Position numbers and translations under genes: made by a program. Under the pieces are notes generated by a model. That model was not told the origin of the DNA. It ran no database searches and saw nothing but the letters and a program-made list of their open reading frames with translations. This document shows, piece after piece, positions 61,735 through 64,000 of a stretch of 64,000 nt of DNA (its first letter is position 1; each line of letters starts with the position of its first letter). Origin of the DNA: Nguyenibacter vanlangensis (lineage in GTDB: Bacteria > Pseudomonadota > Alphaproteobacteria > Acetobacterales > Acetobacteraceae); contig NZ_CP152276.1 in assembly GCF_038719015.1 (NCBI RefSeq), positions 1,932,001-1,996,000 of the forward strand, given 5' to 3'.

Positions 61735-64000
61735 TCAATGAAAGTTTCTTGATTTCACTGAGAGCGTCTCAACAGAATGATCCGCGACGGCGCCACTCGC
61801 CCGGTCAAAATCGCGGTTGCCTACATCGGCGAGCAACGCGGAGAGATCGGTGATCTCCAGGGCCACCAGATGCACGACTTCGCCTTCCTTCTGGAGCCGC
61901 CCCTTGATGCCGAGCATCTGCCCCGCGAGGACGACACGGCGATATTTTTCGAAAATATCCTTCCAGATGATAACATTAAGGACGCCGCTTTCGTCCTCCA
62001 GAGTCAGGAACACGACGCCTTCGGCGGAGCCGGGGCGCTGGCGCACCAGGACCAGGCCTGCGGCATCCAGCCGCCTGCCGTCGCGCGCCTCATGGGCTTC
62101 GCGGCAGGAAAGAAATTTCCGCTGGCGCAGATCGTCGCGGAGAAAGGCGACGGGATGATCGCGCAGCGTCAGGCCGATCCGGTTATAATCGCGCGTGACC
62201 TCGGCCCCGGCCCGCATCGGCTGGAGCAGCACGTCCGGCTCCTCGGCCTCGCGGGCGACCGCCGCGAACAGCGGCAAAGGCTCGTCCCGCAACGCCTTGA
62301 TCGCCCATAGCGCTTCTCGCCGGGCGAGGCCGAGCGCCGGCCGGAAGGCATCGGCTTCCGCGAGATGGGTGAGTGCCGCGACCGGCACGCCGGCGCGGCG
62401 CCAGAGATCGTCCACCGATGCGAAGGCCCGTGCCCCGCGCGCCGCCACGATGCGGGCGGCGTCGGTGTTGGCCAGACCCTTGACCAGGCTCATGCCGAGC
62501 CGGACGGCGAACCGGCCGCCCGCCGTTTCCGGCCCTTCCAGCGCGCTGTCCCAGCGGGAGGCGTTGACGCAGACCGGCCGGATCTCGACGCCATGCTCGC
62601 GTGCGTCGCGCACCAGTTGCGCGGGCGCGTAGAAGCCCATCGGCTGGCTGTTCAGGAGTGCTGCGAGGAACACGTCGGGATGATGGCATTTCAGCCAGGA
62701 GGAGGAATAAGCGAGAATCGCGAAACTTGCTGCATGGCTCTCCGGGAATCCATAGGATCCGAACCCTTCGAGCTGCTGGAATATTCGCTCGGCGAATTCT
62801 TCCGTATACCCGTTCGCCTTCATGCCCTCGACCAGCTTGGTCTGGAACCGGCCGATCGTGCCGGTGTTCTTGAAGGTGGCCATCGCGCGACGTAATTGAT
62901 CGGCCTCGCTGGCGGTGAAATCAGCACACACCATGGCCACCTGCATCGCCTGTTCCTGAAACAGCGGGATGCCCAAGGTCTTTTTCAGGACCTTTTCCAG
63001 TTCCGGGGTGGGATACTCTTCCGGCTCGATTCCCTCACGCCGGCGCAGATAGGGATGGACCATATCCCCCTGAATCGGACCGGGGCGGACGATGGCGACC
63101 TCGATCACCAGGTCGTAGAACACGCGCGGTTTCAGCCGTGGCAGCATCGACATCTGCGCCCGGCTTTCGATCTGGAAGACGCCGATGGTGTCCGCCCGGC
63201 GGATCATGGCGTAGGTCAGCGGGTCCTCGGCCGGCATGGTGGCGAGCGCGAAGCACTGCCCCTTATGCTCGGCCAGAAGGTCGAGCCCCTTCTTCATGCA
63301 GGTGAGCATGCCCAGCGCCAGGATATCGACCTTCATGAATTTGAGGACGTCGATATCGTCCTTGTCCCATTCGATGATCTGACGATCCTCCATCGCGGCG
63401 GGCTCGATCGGCACCAGTTCATCCAGCCTGTCGTGGGTCAGAACGAAGCCCCCCGGGTGCTGCGACAAATGGCGGGGCACGCCGATCAGGCAGCACGCCA
63501 GATCCAGCGTCAGCCGGATGCGCCGATCGGACAGGTCGATACCGGTATCCCTGAACTGCTCCGGATCGGCATTTTTCGACCAGCCCCAGATCTGACCGGA
63601 CAAGGTGCCGATCAGATCCTCGGGCAGGCCCATCACTTTGCCCACATCCCTCAACGCGCCCTTGGCACGGTATCGGATCACCACCGCGGTCAGGGCGGCG
63701 CGCTCACGGCCATAATGCCCATAGACCCACTGGATCACCTGCTCGCGCCGCGCATGCTCGAAATCGACGTCAATATCCGGCGGCTCGCCCCGCTCCTCCG
63801 ATACGAACCGCTCGAACAGCAGCGAATTGCGCGCCGGATCGATGGCGGTAATGCCCAACACGTAGCAGACCGCGCTATTGGCCGCCGAGCCACGCCCCTG
63901 ACAGAGAATGTCCTGACTGCGGGCATAGCGGACAATGCTGTTCACGGTGAGAAAATACGGCGCGTAATTCATACGCCCGATCAGGGCGAGTTCGTGATTC
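61735..64000 (-). CDS. dnaE2: DnaE2 error-prone DNA polymerase, C-terminal three quarters (runs off right edge)
   Basis: The visible 755 residues of a minus-strand gene start outside the window and end at 61735. The C-family polymerase alpha active site includes [17 protein letters not shown] and the aspartates of [17 protein letters not shown]; fingers and OB-fold follow ([45 protein letters not shown]). The short C terminus lacking a tau-binding region marks DnaE2/ImuC rather than DnaE1. In alphaproteobacteria it works with ImuA and ImuB in SOS mutagenesis; those genes would lie beyond the right edge if linked. Confidence 0.92.
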   Translation of the reverse strand, partial: NHELALIGRMNYAPYFLTVNSIVRYARSQDILCQGRGSAANSAVCYVLGITAIDPARNSLLFERFVSEERGEPPDIDVDFEHARREQVIQWVYGHYGRERAALTAVVIRYRAKGALRDVGKVMGLPEDLIGTLSGQIWGWSKNADPEQFRDTGIDLSDRRIRLTLDLACCLIGVPRHLSQHPGGFVLTHDRLDELVPIEPAAMEDRQIIEWDKDDIDVLKFMKVDILALGMLTCMKKGLDLLAEHKGQCFALATMPAEDPLTYAMIRRADTIGVFQIESRAQMSMLPRLKPRVFYDLVIEVAIVRPGPIQGDMVHPYLRRREGIEPEEYPTPELEKVLKKTLGIPLFQEQAMQVAMVCADFTASEADQLRRAMATFKNTGTIGRFQTKLVEGMKANGYTEEFAERIFQQLEGFGSYGFPESHAASFAILAYSSSWLKCHHPDVFLAALLNSQPMGFYAPAQLVRDAREHGVEIRPVCVNASRWDSALEGPETAGGRFAVRLGMSLVKGLANTDAARIVAARGARAFASVDDLWRRAGVPVAALTHLAEADAFRPALGLARREALWAIKALRDEPLPLFAAVAREAEEPDVLLQPMRAGAEVTRDYNRIGLTLRDHPVAFLRDDLRQRKFLSCREAHEARDGRRLDAAGLVLVRQRPGSAEGVVFLTLEDESGVLNVIIWKDIFEKYRRVVLAGQMLGIKGRLQKEGEVVHLVALEITDLSALLADVGNRDFDRASGAVADHSVETLSVKSRNFH

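Overview
This is a GC-rich alphaproteobacterial window, probably from an acetic-acid-bacterium-like member of the Rhodospirillales; sphingomonad or rhizobial hosts cannot be excluded. The evidence is indirect: the type of Trb conjugation cluster (trbB-C-D-E-J-K-L-F-G-I followed by DUF2274), a relaxase with a DUF3363-type tail, and a DUF736/TraF/DUF2840/methyltransferase/ParA/RepA maintenance block. I see no rRNA, tRNA, CRISPR array or complete insertion sequence. The whole reads as a large conjugative plasmid or integrative conjugative element loaded with cargo.

Left part (1-25.7 kb): the tail of a serine recombinase, an Xre-RES toxin-antitoxin pair, then a run of small regulator-plus-target modules. 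These are LysR/SDR, GlxA-type regulator/HD protein, a secreted HExxH metallopeptidase, OhrR/Ohr, a lower-GC patch with a GFA protein, catalase, an AraC regulator and a small lipoprotein, GlxA-type regulator/SDR, TetR/SDR plus a MATE pump and a long ProA-like aldehyde dehydrogenase, and a TetR-controlled tripartite RND pump. Most divergent promoters carry an inverted repeat that I read as the operator. The theme is oxidative, electrophile and drug stress.

Conjugation module (25.6-61.6 kb, almost all minus strand): a LysR gene abuts DUF2274-trbI-G-F-L-K-J-E-D-C-B, mostly with stop/start overlaps. CopG-traG follow at 50.0-52.4 kb, the relaxase at 54.6-56.3 kb, and then lytic transglycosylase, DUF736, TraF peptidase, DUF2840, RHH protein, DNA methyltransferase, ParA, RepA and an HTH protein. 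The right edge holds the 3' part of dnaE2 (error-prone polymerase).

Two cargo blocks interrupt this backbone. Between trbB and copG, on the opposite strand, sits a class 1 DISARM anti-phage locus: drmD-drmMI, then a DUF2188 gene, an XRE-ImmA/IrrE regulator and a PIN-domain gene, then drmA-drmB. No drmC is present. The XRE-ImmA/PIN unit has a perfect palindromic operator and is translationally coupled to drmA, so the locus looks split into two separately controlled transcription units. Between traG and the relaxase sits a ParDE toxin-antitoxin pair plus a lower-GC, overlapping two-gene cassette (DUF488 and an unrecognised 270-residue protein). The DISARM arrangement and the DUF488 cassette are the most interesting parts of the window.
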